Shown: positions 19,960 through 25,493, numbered from the stretch's first letter. The stretch is DNA of 64,000 nt from Micromonospora echinospora (GCF_900091495.1 NZ_LT607413.1:2728001-2792000); one strand, 5' to 3'. The notes: generated from the letters alone by a model not told the origin. Translations and numbers: made by a program.

Positions 19960-20172
19960 TCACTTCCAGCAGCTAGTGCCGCTGGCTTCTCTCAGGCTAC
20001 CGGCTAGCCGGTAGGTCGACAAGTCGACCCGAACACCGCGTCGGTGGTCGTGTCGCCGGGCCCGCAGCTCCACCCAGCCGTATGTCTGCTCGTCGTACGA
20101 CTGGGGCGTCCACTCGACGGTGGCGTCCACCGGCAGGTTGGTCGGCACGCCGGGGCCGTCGTTCGTCCCCAT
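19960..20172 (-). CDS. Possible small protein, 70 residues
   Basis: An ATG-started reading frame encoding an unrecognised 70-residue protein with plausible composition (VDATVEWTPQSYDEQTYGWV, ELRARRHDHRRGVRVDLSTY). A weak AAGG lies 7 bases upstream. It sits downstream of tRNA-Cys on the same strand, and its 3' part contains an 18-base palindrome. It may be a real gene, a fragment left by an insertion, or non-coding. The region 19905-20252 holds no other candidate. Confidence 0.35.
   Translation of the reverse strand: MGTNDGPGVPTNLPVDATVEWTPQSYDEQTYGWVELRARRHDHRRGVRVDLSTYRLAGSLREASGTSCWK
19997..20014. repeat. 18-base perfect palindrome
   Basis: CTACCGGCTAGCCGGTAG is its own reverse complement. 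It is followed by GTCGAC-AA-GTCGAC (20016-20029). It lies between the plus-strand nuclease-like gene and the minus-strand tRNA array and could act as a terminator stem or protein-binding site. Confidence 0.55.
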
Positions 20173-20234
20173 CGAGATGCCTTGCGGCGAATTCCTCGAG
20201 GTTGATCATCTCTGGCGCCCGTCCAAATATCACC

Positions 20235-20250
20235 CCACAGTGGATGGCAT
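20235..20250. repeat. Array-flanking inverted repeat, 3' copy
   Basis: CCACAGTGGATGGCAT on the plus strand, two bases beyond the 3' end of the last tRNA (Cys). An exact inverted copy is at 22965-22980. The first nine bases (CCAC-A-GTGG) are themselves palindromic. Confidence 0.85.
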
Positions 20251-20252
20251 CG

Positions 20253-20323
20253 AGGCCGTGCGGGGAATCGAACCCCGGTGCGCGGTTTTGCAGACCGCTC
20301 CCTGACCACTCGGGCACACGACC
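20253..20323 (-). tRNA. tRNA-Cys(GCA)
   Basis: 71 bases, acceptor GGTCGTG/CACGGCC pairs with one G-U, U73 as expected for Cys, loop CTGCAAA. CCA not encoded. Last member of the minus-strand array. Confidence 0.88.
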
Positions 20324-20334
20324 AAGGTGACACG

Positions 20335-20407
20335 CGCCTCCGGCAGGGTTCGAACCTGCGACCTTCGGATCCGGAATCCGACGCGCTATCCGCTGCGCCA
20401 CGGGGGC
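20335..20407 (-). tRNA. tRNA-Arg(CCG)
   Basis: 73 bases, anticodon loop TTCCGGA, normal D and T arms. Acceptor GCCCCCG/CGGAGGC has a C4-A69 mismatch. CCA not encoded. Confidence 0.85.
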
Positions 20408-20410
20408 AGA

Positions 20411-20495
20411 TGGAAGTGGAGAATTCGAACTCCCCAGAGCGCTCCGCGCACCCGGGTTACAGCCGGGCCCACCTCACCATCGGTGGCGCACTTCC
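20411..20495 (-). tRNA. tRNA-Tyr(GTA)
   Basis: 85 bases with the long variable arm of bacterial Tyr tRNAs. Acceptor GGAAGTG/CACTTCC fully paired, loop CTGTAAC. The T arm is irregular: the stem pairs well only if the loop is enlarged to eight bases (GGAG-TTCGAATT-CTCC). Confidence 0.82.
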
Positions 20496-20498
20496 ATG

Positions 20499-20571
20499 GG
20501 TGACTGGCGGGACTCGAACCCGCGACAACCCGGGACCACAACCCGGTGCTCTACCACTGAGCGACATGGGC
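20499..20571 (-). tRNA. tRNA-His(GTG), degenerate acceptor
   Basis: D, anticodon (CCGGG/CCCGG, loop TTGTGGT) and T arms are good and position 73 is C as in His tRNAs, but the acceptor GCCCATG/CAGTCAC pairs at only three of seven positions. Probably not a normal substrate. Confidence 0.7.
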
Positions 20572-20599
20572 GGAAACGGGGCGATGCCCCGGGAGAAGG

Positions 20600-20672
20600 C
20601 TCCGGTGGCAGGACTCGAACCTGCACTGTACGGATTAACAATCCGCTGCCCTGCCAGTTGGGCGACACCGGT
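20600..20672 (-). tRNA. tRNA-Asn(GTT)
   Basis: 73 bases, loop TTGTTAA, G73. Acceptor ACCGGTG/CACCGGA has an A1-A72 mismatch; the rest pairs. Confidence 0.85.
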
Positions 20673-20716
20673 GTCGTCGCGGCGTGGAACCGGACCCTGC
20701 TGGGGCGTCTGTCAAG

Positions 20717-20787
20717 TGCGCCGCCAGGGGATCGAACCCTGCTCTCCGGATTAAGAGTCCGGTGCTAAGCCACTCAGCTAGCGGCGC
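20717..20787 (-). tRNA. tRNA-Lys(CTT)
   Basis: 71 bases, acceptor GCGCCGC/GCGGCGC fully paired, loop CTCTTAA, T loop TTCGATC, A73. One of the most regular members. Confidence 0.9.
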
Positions 20788-20791
20788 GTGG

Positions 20792-20880
20792 CGGAGGGGA
20801 GGAGGGTCGAACTCCTACGGGCTATTCGCCCCAACCGTTTTCGAGACGGTGGCCGCCGCCTGCTGTCGGCTGGCCCCTCC
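20792..20880 (-). tRNA. tRNA-Ser(CGA), aberrant D arm
   Basis: 89 bases with a long variable arm. Acceptor GGAGGGG/CCCCTCC and T arm pair fully, loop CTCGAAA, G73, CCA encoded (20789-20791). Position 8 is C rather than U and the D arm is G+C-rich without the usual GG-loop pattern. Confidence 0.75.
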
Positions 20881-20924
20881 ACTGGCGTGACCCGTCGGCT
20901 GGCCCGGCCACGTGGCCCGCCAGA

Positions 20925-20979
20925 CCGCGTTCTGGGGAGTCGAATCCTGGCACCGCCGGCCTCGGCCGGCGACACGCGG
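20925..20979 (-). pseudogene. tRNA remnant lacking an anticodon arm
   Basis: A 55-base segment whose ends can pair (CCGCGT with ACGCGG), containing one hairpin (GCCGGC-CGAG-GCCGGC) and a T-loop-like GATTCGACT, but no anticodon stem-loop. It fills the only long gap in the first half of the array. Confidence 0.4.
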
Positions 20980-21008
20980 TGGCGAGCCGGGCAATGCGGG
21001 CCACGACG

Positions 21009-21082
21009 TCGGGTCGACAGGATTCGAACCTGCATCCTCGCGGTCCCAAACCGCGTGCTCCGCCAAGTTGAGCTACGACCCG
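21009..21082 (-). tRNA. tRNA-Pro(TGG), first copy
   Basis: 74 bases, acceptor CGGGTCG/CGACCCG fully paired, loop TTTGGGA, A73, no CCA. A second TGG gene is at 22842. Confidence 0.88.
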
Positions 21083-21087
21083 TTGAG

Positions 21088-21159
21088 TCGGGACGGGCAG
21101 TCTCGAACTCCCGGCCTCTGGTCCCCCAGACCAGCGCGCTACCCCTGCGCCACGTCCCG
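21088..21159 (-). tRNA. tRNA-Pro(GGG)
   Basis: 72 bases, acceptor CGGGACG/CGTCCCG fully paired, loop CTGGGGG, one G-G mismatch in the T stem, A73. Confidence 0.86.
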
Positions 21160-21164
21160 ATACG

Positions 21165-21237
21165 TGCCCCCGGCAGGATTCGAACCTGCGGCCTCCTGGT
21201 TCGTAGCCAGGCGCTCTATCCACTGAGCTACAGGGGC
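21165..21237 (-). tRNA. tRNA-Arg(ACG)
   Basis: 73 bases, acceptor GCCCCTG/CGGGGGC (one G-U), loop CTACGAA, regular arms. A34 would be read as inosine if TadA acts on it. Confidence 0.9.
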
Positions 21238-21251
21238 AAGGTGTTGCTGCG

Positions 21252-21323
21252 TGCCGACGGGAGGAATCGAACTCCGGCTCCCGCCTTATCAGGGCGGTGC
21301 TCTGACCGCTGAGCTACGACGGC
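21252..21323 (-). tRNA. tRNA-Ile(GAT), decayed T arm
   Basis: 72 bases, loop CTGATAA. Acceptor GCCGTCG/CGTCGGC has a U5-U68 mismatch and the T stem CGGAG/CCTCC has two mismatches. Confidence 0.78.
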
Positions 21324-21327
21324 TTGG

Positions 21328-21414
21328 CGAAGGGGGAGGGATTCGAACCCCCGGCGGGCGGACCCGCTCCGCGCTAGCAACGCGGTGCCATCGACCAGAC
21401 TCGGCCAACCCTTC
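21328..21414 (-). tRNA. tRNA-Ser(GCT)
   Basis: 87 bases with a long variable arm, loop TTGCTAG, G73, CCA encoded (21325-21327). Acceptor GAAGGGT/CCCCTTC has one mismatch at 7-66. Confidence 0.84.
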
Positions 21415-21419
21415 ATACG

Positions 21420-21491
21420 CGCCAACGACGGGAATCGAACCGGCGGCCCTCCGCTCGACAGGCGGATGCTCTTCCACTGAGCTACGTCGGC
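21420..21491 (-). tRNA. tRNA-Asp(GTC)
   Basis: 72 bases, acceptor GCCGACG/CGTTGGC (one G-U), loop CTGTCGA, G73 as expected for Asp, one C-C mismatch in the T stem. Confidence 0.86.
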
Positions 21492-21495
21492 ATGG

Positions 21496-21563
21496 CGGAT
21501 CGACGGGGAGCCGAACCCGCACGCGAGGCTTGCAAAGCGACGCTGTGCACCAGCACCCGACCC
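21496..21563 (-). tRNA. tRNA-Ala(TGC), short D loop
   Basis: 68 bases. The acceptor GGGTCGG/TCGATCC pairs and includes G3-U70, the Ala identity element; loop TTTGCAA; CCA encoded (21493-21495). The D loop is only five bases and the anticodon and T stems have two mismatches each, so function is doubtful. Confidence 0.65.
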
Positions 21564-21567
21564 ATGG

Positions 21568-21640
21568 CTCGGTTGGCCGGAATCGAACCGGCTTCTCCCC
21601 GGCTGCCCGGGGCGGCGGTTCCTCCGCCTACGACCTGCCG
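21568..21640 (-). tRNA. tRNA-Ser(GGA)-like, degenerate 5' half
   Basis: The variable arm (CCCCGG-GCAG-CCGGGG), T arm, G73 and an encoded CCA (21565-21567) are clear. The anticodon loop reads GAGGAAC, with A at position 33 instead of U. No 5' acceptor strand complementary to CAACCGA is found, and the 5' boundary is set only by the next tRNA. Confidence 0.5.
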
Positions 21641-21715
21641 TGTCCGGAGAGGGATTCGAACCCACACTGAACGCGTCCTGAACGCGTTGCCTCCTGCCAT
21701 TTGGGCTACCCGGAC
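21641..21715 (-). tRNA. tRNA with Leu anticodon CAG but type I body
   Basis: 75 bases. Acceptor GTCCGGG/TCCGGAC pairs, anticodon stem ACGCG/CGCGT, loop TTCAGGA. The variable loop is five bases (TCAGT), whereas bacterial tRNA-Leu has a long arm. The D arm (GCCCAAATGGCAGGAGGC) resembles the Asn/Gln tRNAs of the same array. Confidence 0.75.
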
Positions 21716-21735
21716 AAGTGACCCTGGCCCCGTGC

Positions 21736-21752
21736 CGAAGGCGCAGCCTTCG
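21736..21752. terminator. Short hairpin inside the tRNA array
   Basis: CGAAGG-CGCAG-CCTTCG in the 52-base gap between tRNA-Leu(CAG) and tRNA-Met. It lacks a T run, so it may be a processing or pausing element rather than a terminator. Confidence 0.35.
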
Positions 21753-21767
21753 CGTCCAAGGTCGTGG

Positions 21768-21839
21768 TGCCGACGCCCGGTGTCGATCCGGGTGCCTTCC
21801 GGTTATGAGCCGGACGCTCTGCCGTTGAGCTACGTCGGC
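21768..21839 (-). tRNA. tRNA-Met/Ile2(CAT)
   Basis: 72 bases, acceptor GCCGACG/CGTCGGC fully paired, loop CTCATAA, CCA encoded (21765-21767). The T loop reads ATCGACA, lacking T54. Elongator Met or lysidine-type Ile cannot be told apart here. Confidence 0.82.
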
Positions 21840-21847
21840 GTGGTTGG

Positions 21848-21921
21848 AGCCGATGACAGGAATCGAACCTGCGTCCGCCGCATTACAGGTGCGGTGCTCG
21901 ACCATCGTGAGCTCCACCGGC
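21848..21921 (-). tRNA. tRNA-Thr(TGT), variant
   Basis: 74 bases, acceptor GCCGGTG/CATCGGC (one G-U), loop CCTGTAA, CCA encoded (21845-21847). C33 replaces the near-universal U33 and position 8 is G. A fully regular tRNA-Thr with the same anticodon is at 34927. Confidence 0.8.
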
Positions 21922-21925
21922 TTGG

Positions 21926-22001
21926 TGCCCTCGGCACGACTCGAACGTGCGCGTCGACCAGGATCTGGGCCTGGTGCCTCTTCCAGTTGGGCCACGAGGG
22001 C
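21926..22001 (-). tRNA. tRNA with Leu anticodon CAG but type I body, C33
   Basis: 76 bases; acceptor GCCCTCG/CGAGGGC and T stem GCACG/CGTGC fully paired, CCA encoded (21923-21925). Loop CCCAGAT gives anticodon CAG with C33. Variable loop of five bases (TCGAC). D arm starts GCCCAACTGG as in the Asn tRNA of the array. Confidence 0.74.
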
Positions 22002-22006
22002 GTGCG

Positions 22007-22080
22007 CTGCGGGCGGAGGACTCGAACCTCCAAACCTTCCGGTCCAGAGCCGGACGTGCTGCCAGTTGCACCAGCCCGCA
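22007..22080 (-). tRNA. tRNA-Gln(CTG)
   Basis: 74 bases, acceptor TGCGGGC/GCCCGCA fully paired, loop CTCTGGA, G73 as expected, regular arms. Confidence 0.9.
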
Positions 22081-22084
22081 TCGG

Positions 22085-22110
22085 GGCCGGCGGGCAAAGG
22101 CCCGCCGGCC
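22085..22110 (-). terminator. Strong hairpin downstream of the HNH gene
   Basis: GGCCGGCGGGC-AAAG-GCCCGCCGGCC, an 11-bp perfect stem beginning six bases after the HNH stop codon. No T run follows; it separates the HNH message from the downstream tRNAs. Confidence 0.6.
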
Positions 22111-22115
22111 GGTGA

Positions 22116-22559
22116 TCAGCGCTGCACCATGCCCGACCAGGTGGGCACCAACGGCTGGAACCGCAGTTCCATCCCCGCCTCGGCGGGGGTCAGGTCACCC
22201 TTGCGCTGGTTGCAGGCGTAGCAGGCGCCGATCGTGTTCTTCCAGCTGTTCCGGCCGCCGCGCGAGCGGGGCAGGATGTGGTCGACGGTGGTGGCCGTCG
22301 ACGGGCAGTACGCGCACCGGTAGCCGTCCCGGCGCAGCACGCCGCACTTGGACCAGCCGGGGCCGCTGCGGTACCGCCACCTGGTGACGACGTACCGGAC
22401 CAGGCGCAGGACGCGCGGCATCGGGAAGACGCCGAGGTGCCGGTCCGGCTCGGCCTCGTGGATCTCGGCGACCCGGCGCATCAGCATCCGGATCGCGTGT
22501 TGGACCGGGACCCGGTGTAGCGGTCCCAGGTCGGCGTTGAGCACGAGCACGGCGTTCAC
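22116..22559 (-). CDS. HNH endonuclease inside the tRNA array
   Basis: A 147-residue protein with a C-terminal HNH nuclease: CAYC zinc pair, VDHILPRSRGG (the DH catalytic histidine), SWKNTIGACYACNQRKGD (Asn and second CxxC pair), residues ~82-130. The N-terminal half (AVLVLNADLGPLHRVPVQHA, then AIRMLMRRVAEIHEAE) is typical of a widespread actinobacterial HNH family. GTG at 22559 with GGGAGGG upstream; the longer frame runs through a tRNA. It lies between tRNA-Gln and tRNA-Gly on the same strand, so it may be carried on the array transcript. Target unknown. Confidence 0.88.
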   Translation of the reverse strand: MNAVLVLNADLGPLHRVPVQHAIRMLMRRVAEIHEAEPDRHLGVFPMPRVLRLVRYVVTRWRYRSGPGWSKCGVLRRDGYRCAYCPSTATTVDHILPRSRGGRNSWKNTIGACYACNQRKGDLTPAEAGMELRFQPLVPTWSGMVQR

Positions 22560-22594
22560 CGGGCCCTCCCTTCTTCTCGACGATCGGTGGTGAG

Positions 22595-22667
22595 AGCGGA
22601 CGACGGGGTTCGAACCCGTGACCTCGACGTTGGCAACGTCGCGCGCTACCGGCTGCGCCACGTCCGC
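22595..22667 (-). tRNA. tRNA-Gly(GCC)
   Basis: 73 bases, acceptor GCGGACG/CGTCCGC fully paired, loop TTGCCAA, U73 as in Gly tRNAs. Fully regular. Confidence 0.92.
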
Positions 22668-22691
22668 AAGGGGCCGTCTACGACGGCGTGG

Positions 22692-22766
22692 TGCCGAGAG
22701 CGGGACTCGAACCCGCAACGACGGAGGTTTGAGCTCCGCGCCTCGTACCTGTTGGGCTTTCTCGGC
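22692..22766 (-). tRNA. tRNA with Leu anticodon CAA but type I body
   Basis: 75 bases, acceptor GCCGAGA/TCTCGGC and T stem GCGGG/CCCGC fully paired, anticodon stem CGGAG/CTCCG with loop CTCAAAC, CCA encoded (22689-22691). The variable loop is only five bases (TCGTT). Position 8 is A. Third member of the same odd group. Confidence 0.76.
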
Positions 22767-22776
22767 TGATGGCCAG

Positions 22777-22838
22777 AGCGGTACCGGGGAATCGAACCCC
22801 GACCTACCTCTTGGAAGGCAGCTTGCTCCAACGGCCCG
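22777..22838 (-). pseudogene. 5'-truncated tRNA-Gly(TCC)
   Basis: The T arm (CGGGG/CCCCG), 3' acceptor strand GTACCGC and loop CTTCCAA are present, but the matching 5' acceptor strand is missing and the anticodon stem is mispaired. The neighbouring tRNA-Pro and its CCA begin where the 5' end should be. Confidence 0.6.
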
Positions 22839-22841
22839 TGG

Positions 22842-22913
22842 TCCGGGACCGGGGTGTCGAACCCCGTGTCTCCTGCTCCCAAAGCAGGCGGGTTACCGTC
22901 TCCCTCGCCCCGG
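22842..22913 (-). tRNA. tRNA-Pro(TGG), second copy
   Basis: 72 bases, acceptor CCGGGGC/GTCCCGG (one G-U), loop TTTGGGA, T loop TTCGACA, CCA encoded (22839-22841). Different in body from the copy at 21009; positions 8-9 are GA. Confidence 0.8.
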
Positions 22914-22924
22914 TAGGTGTTGCC

Positions 22925-22954
22925 CCCGGCCGGCCCGTGATGGCGCCGGCCGGG
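22925..22954 (-). terminator. Hairpin between the array body and its upstream repeat
   Basis: CCCGGCCGGC and GCCGGCCGGG form a 10-bp stem with a 10-base loop just upstream of tRNA-Pro. No T run; possibly a processing signal. Confidence 0.4.
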
Positions 22955-22964
22955 TTATTGCTAA

Positions 22965-22980
22965 ATGCCATCCACTGTGG
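22965..22980. repeat. Array-flanking inverted repeat, 5' copy
   Basis: ATGCCATCCACTGTGG on the plus strand, the exact reverse complement of 20235-20250. It lies in an A+T-rich stretch between tRNA-Trp and the rest of the array, where a promoter is plausible. Confidence 0.85.
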
Positions 22981-23024
22981 AGTTGAGAATTAGCGACGCC
23001 GCCGGCCGCAGCCGTGACGAAAAG

Positions 23025-23097
23025 CAGGGGCGACAGGACTTGAACCTGCAACCTCCGGTTTTGGAGACGGGTGCTCTACCCGTTGAGCTACGTCCCG
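23025..23097 (-). tRNA. tRNA-Trp(CCA), weakened acceptor
   Basis: 73 bases, loop CTCCAAA, T loop TTCAAGT, G73. Acceptor CGGGACG/CGCCCCT has mismatches at 1-72 and 5-68 and the anticodon stem has one C-C. It lies outside the flanking inverted repeat. Confidence 0.8.
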
Positions 23098-23122
23098 GTG
23101 AAATTGTTGCCGGGTAACGAAA

Positions 23123-23156
23123 AAGCCGCCCGTTCCCTGGCTGGGGTGGGCGGCTT
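23123..23156 (-). terminator. Rho-independent terminator on the minus strand
   Basis: AAGCCGCCC and GGGCGGCTT form a 9-bp stem; on the minus strand it is followed by TTTTCG. It lies 18 bases after the stop of the small gene at 23174 and about 26 bases before the first tRNA. Confidence 0.8.
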
Positions 23157-23173
23157 CGCAGCTTGCGCTGGCG

Positions 23174-23305
23174 CTACTCGCGCCGCCACCCCGGCTTCCA
23201 GTTCCACTCGCTCAGCGACAGGTCATGGGCTCGCCCGATCGAGGGCAGCACGACACCGCCGCGCGGCATACACCGCGTGGTTTCGGTGGAGGCGTACTGC
23301 AACAC
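23174..23305 (-). CDS. Small protein of 43 residues upstream of the tRNA array
   Basis: An unrecognised small protein starting at GTG 23305 with an excellent AAGGAG ribosome site six bases upstream. The sequence runs LQYASTETTRCMPRGGVVLP, then a segment with SLSEWNWKPGWRRE at the C-terminus, so it is basic and Trp-rich. It is followed by a clear rho-independent terminator. The combination of ribosome site, compact frame and terminator makes it a likely real gene; function unknown. The rest of 23306-23506 holds only the promoters of this gene and of fumC. Confidence 0.6.
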   Translation of the reverse strand: MLQYASTETTRCMPRGGVVLPSIGRAHDLSLSEWNWKPGWRRE

Positions 23306-23506
23306 GGGGAACTCCTTGGGTTTGGGCCGGTCTTGCCTTGCCCATTGAAGGTAAGGGCGGGCGCGCACCGCTGGCAATGGATATTTCCAAGACCCATTCT
23401 TGTGTGCCCGCCGGCGGATTGACCGCCTGGCGCGGCTGCCAGGCTCCCACCCTCGATGACCTGCGATCATCTGCGGGCCGGCGGCGGGCGCGGCAGGATG
23501 GAACGC

Positions 23507-24907
23507 GTGACGAATCCAGAGGCAGTGGGTTACCGGATCGAACGTGACTCGATGGGCGAGGTGGAGGTGCCCGCCGACGCGCTGTGGCGGGCGCAGACCC
23601 AGCGCGCGGTGCAGAACTTCCCGATCTCGGGCCGGGGGATCGAGTCCGCCCAGGTCCGGGCGCTGGCCCAGATCAAGGGCGCGGCGGCGCAGGTCAACGC
23701 CGAACTGGGCGTGCTCGACGCCGAGGTGGCTGCCGCGATCGCCACCGCCGCCGCGCACGTGGCCGACGGCGGGTACGACGACCAGTTCCCGATCGACGTC
23801 TTCCAGACCGGCTCGGGCACCTCGTCCAACATGAACACCAACGAGGTGATCGCCAGCCTGGCCGGCCGGGAGCTCGGCCGGGACGTGCACCCGAACGACG
23901 ACGTCAACGCCTCGCAGTCCAGCAACGACGTCTTCCCGTCCTCGATCCACCTGGCCGCCACCGAAGCGGTCACCCACGACTTGCTCCCCGCGCTGACCCA
24001 CTTGGCCGAGGCGCTGGAGGCCAAGGCCGCCGAGTTCGAGACGGTGGTCAAGGCCGGGCGGACCCACCTCATGGACGCCACCCCGGTCACCCTCGGCCAG
24101 GAGTTCGGCGGGTACGCCGCGCAGATCCGATACGGCGTCGAGCGGCTGGAGGCGGCGCTGCCCCGCCTGGCCGAACTGCCGCTGGGCGGCACTGCCGTGG
24201 GCACCGGCATCAACACCCCGCTCGGCTTCGCCAGCCGGGTGATCGAGAAGTTGCGCGAGCAGACCGGGCTGCCGGTGACCGAGGCCCGCAACCACTTCGA
24301 GGCGCAGGGCGCGCGGGACGCGCTGGTGGAGACGTCCGGCCAGCTCCGTACCGTCGCGGTCGGCTTCTACAAGATCGCCAACGACGTACGCTGGATGGGC
24401 TCCGGCCCCCGCGCCGGCCTGCGTGAGCTGCGCATCCCCGACCTCCAGCCCGGCTCGTCGATCATGCCCGGCAAGGTGAACCCTGTGGTCGCCGAGGCGG
24501 TCCGGCAGGTCTGCGCCCAGGTGGTCGGCAACGACGCCACGGTCGCGTTCGCCGGTTCCCAGGGGGACTTCGAGCTGAACGTGATGCTCCCGGTGATGGC
24601 CCGCAACCTGCTGGAGTCGATCCGGCTGCTGGCCGCGTCCAGCCGTCTCTTCGCCGACCGCTGCGTGGCCGGCCTCGCCGCGAACGCGGACGTCTGCCTG
24701 GCGTACGCGGAAGGTTCGCCGTCGATCGTCACCCCGCTCAACCGCTATCTCGGGTACGACGAGGCCGCCTCGATCGCCAAGGAGGCGCTGGCGAAGGAGA
24801 TCTCCATCCGGGAGGTGGTGCTCGCCCGGGGCCACGTGGACAGCGGGAAGCTCAGTGAGGACCAGCTCGACGAGGCGCTCGACGTGCTGAGGATGACCCA
24901 CCCCTGA
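23507..24907 (+). CDS. fumC: Class II fumarate hydratase
   Basis: A 466-residue homotetrameric, iron-free fumarase of the aspartase/fumarase superfamily. It has the three conserved regions: [13 protein letters not shown] near residue 105, [17 protein letters not shown] near 185, and the signature loop [11 protein letters not shown] around residues 316-326, whose first serines include the catalytic base. GTG at 23507 is chosen because AGGATGG precedes it at good spacing; an in-frame ATG at 23498 is possible. It is unrelated in fold to the class I enzyme at 17206. Confidence 0.95.
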   Translation: MTNPEAVGYRIERDSMGEVEVPADALWRAQTQRAVQNFPISGRGIESAQVRALAQIKGAAAQVNAELGVLDAEVAAAIATAAAHVADGGYDDQFPIDVFQTGSGTSSNMNTNEVIASLAGRELGRDVHPNDDVNASQSSNDVFPSSIHLAATEAVTHDLLPALTHLAEALEAKAAEFETVVKAGRTHLMDATPVTLGQEFGGYAAQIRYGVERLEAALPRLAELPLGGTAVGTGINTPLGFASRVIEKLREQTGLPVTEARNHFEAQGARDALVETSGQLRTVAVGFYKIANDVRWMGSGPRAGLRELRIPDLQPGSSIMPGKVNPVVAEAVRQVCAQVVGNDATVAFAGSQGDFELNVMLPVMARNLLESIRLLAASSRLFADRCVAGLAANADVCLAYAEGSPSIVTPLNRYLGYDEAASIAKEALAKEISIREVVLARGHVDSGKLSEDQLDEALDVLRMTHP

Positions 24908-24985
24908 CCCGCGCCCAGCCGTTACCCTCGGCGTGGCGTTGCCACCGCAGGAATCCATCGAGCTGGTGAGGGAAGTGGCGGAATC

Positions 24986-25096
24986 ATGGAGCTGACCGGC
25001 ATGGTCGGGAGGCGCGACAGCAGGGACCCGGTCGACCCAGTGTTCACCTTCGACCCGTACGCCGGGCGGGTCTTCGTCGCGGCGCTGCCGCGCTGA
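24986..25096 (+). CDS. Possible 36-residue protein upstream of the PPOX gene
   Basis: ATG-started short frame (MELTGMVGRRDSRDPVDPVF, continuing to a TGA at 25096) with GTGAGGGAAG upstream. It ends one base before the next gene's GTG. Not recognised; it may be a leader peptide, a conserved small protein or a remnant. Confidence 0.35.
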   Translation: MELTGMVGRRDSRDPVDPVFTFDPYAGRVFVAALPR

Positions 25097-25097
25097 C

Positions 25098-25493
25098 GTG
25101 CCGGTGGTTCCCGACGGCGAGGTGCTGGCCCGGCTCGGCCGGGAACGCAACGTCTGGTTCTGCACCCTCCGCCCCGACGGCTCACCGCACCTGACGCCGG
25201 TCTGGTTCGTCCACCTCGACGACCAGTGGTGGATCTGCACCGCCGCCCGCAACCGCAAGGTCCGGAACGTGGCGGCCGACCCCCGGGTCTCGCTGGCCCT
25301 GGAGGACGGACGTGCCCCGGTCGTCGCGGAGGGGACGGCGACGATCCACCGCGAGTCCTTCCCCACCGGTGTGGTGGCGGCCTTCCGCGCCAAGTACGGC
25401 TGGGACGTCACCGGCTCGGACGGGCCGGAGGGCGGCAACGTGCTGCTCCAGGTCACCGTCTCCCGCTGGCTTTTCGCCGGCCCGACGGACTGA
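25098..25493 (+). CDS. PPOX-class flavin/F420-dependent oxidoreductase family protein
   Basis: A 131-residue split-barrel protein of the pyridoxamine 5'-phosphate oxidase-like class: LGRERNVWFCTLRPDGSPHLTPVWF, then WICTAARNRKVRNVAADPRVSL and a C-terminal strand. Actinobacterial members bind FMN or F420 and reduce or bind varied substrates. The specific cofactor and substrate cannot be told from sequence. GTG at 25098. Confidence 0.82.
   Translation: MPVVPDGEVLARLGRERNVWFCTLRPDGSPHLTPVWFVHLDDQWWICTAARNRKVRNVAADPRVSLALEDGRAPVVAEGTATIHRESFPTGVVAAFRAKYGWDVTGSDGPEGGNVLLQVTVSRWLFAGPTD

Noticed and set aside
20278..23097. Many overlapping open frames on both strands across the tRNA array
   Set aside because: Their products consist of translated tRNA T-arm and anticodon segments (GFDSP, RVRILS-type strings); they are by-products of the tRNA genes. 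Only the HNH frame has independent protein features.
20253..23097. CRISPR array as an explanation of the regularly spaced structures
   Set aside because: The units are distinct tRNAs of 68-89 bases with different anticodons, not identical repeats with spacers; no cas genes are present.
18874..23500. Integrative element inserted at a tRNA gene
   Set aside because: No integrase, excisionase or direct att repeats are visible; the only boundary repeat found is inverted. Kept as a possibility in the findings, not called.
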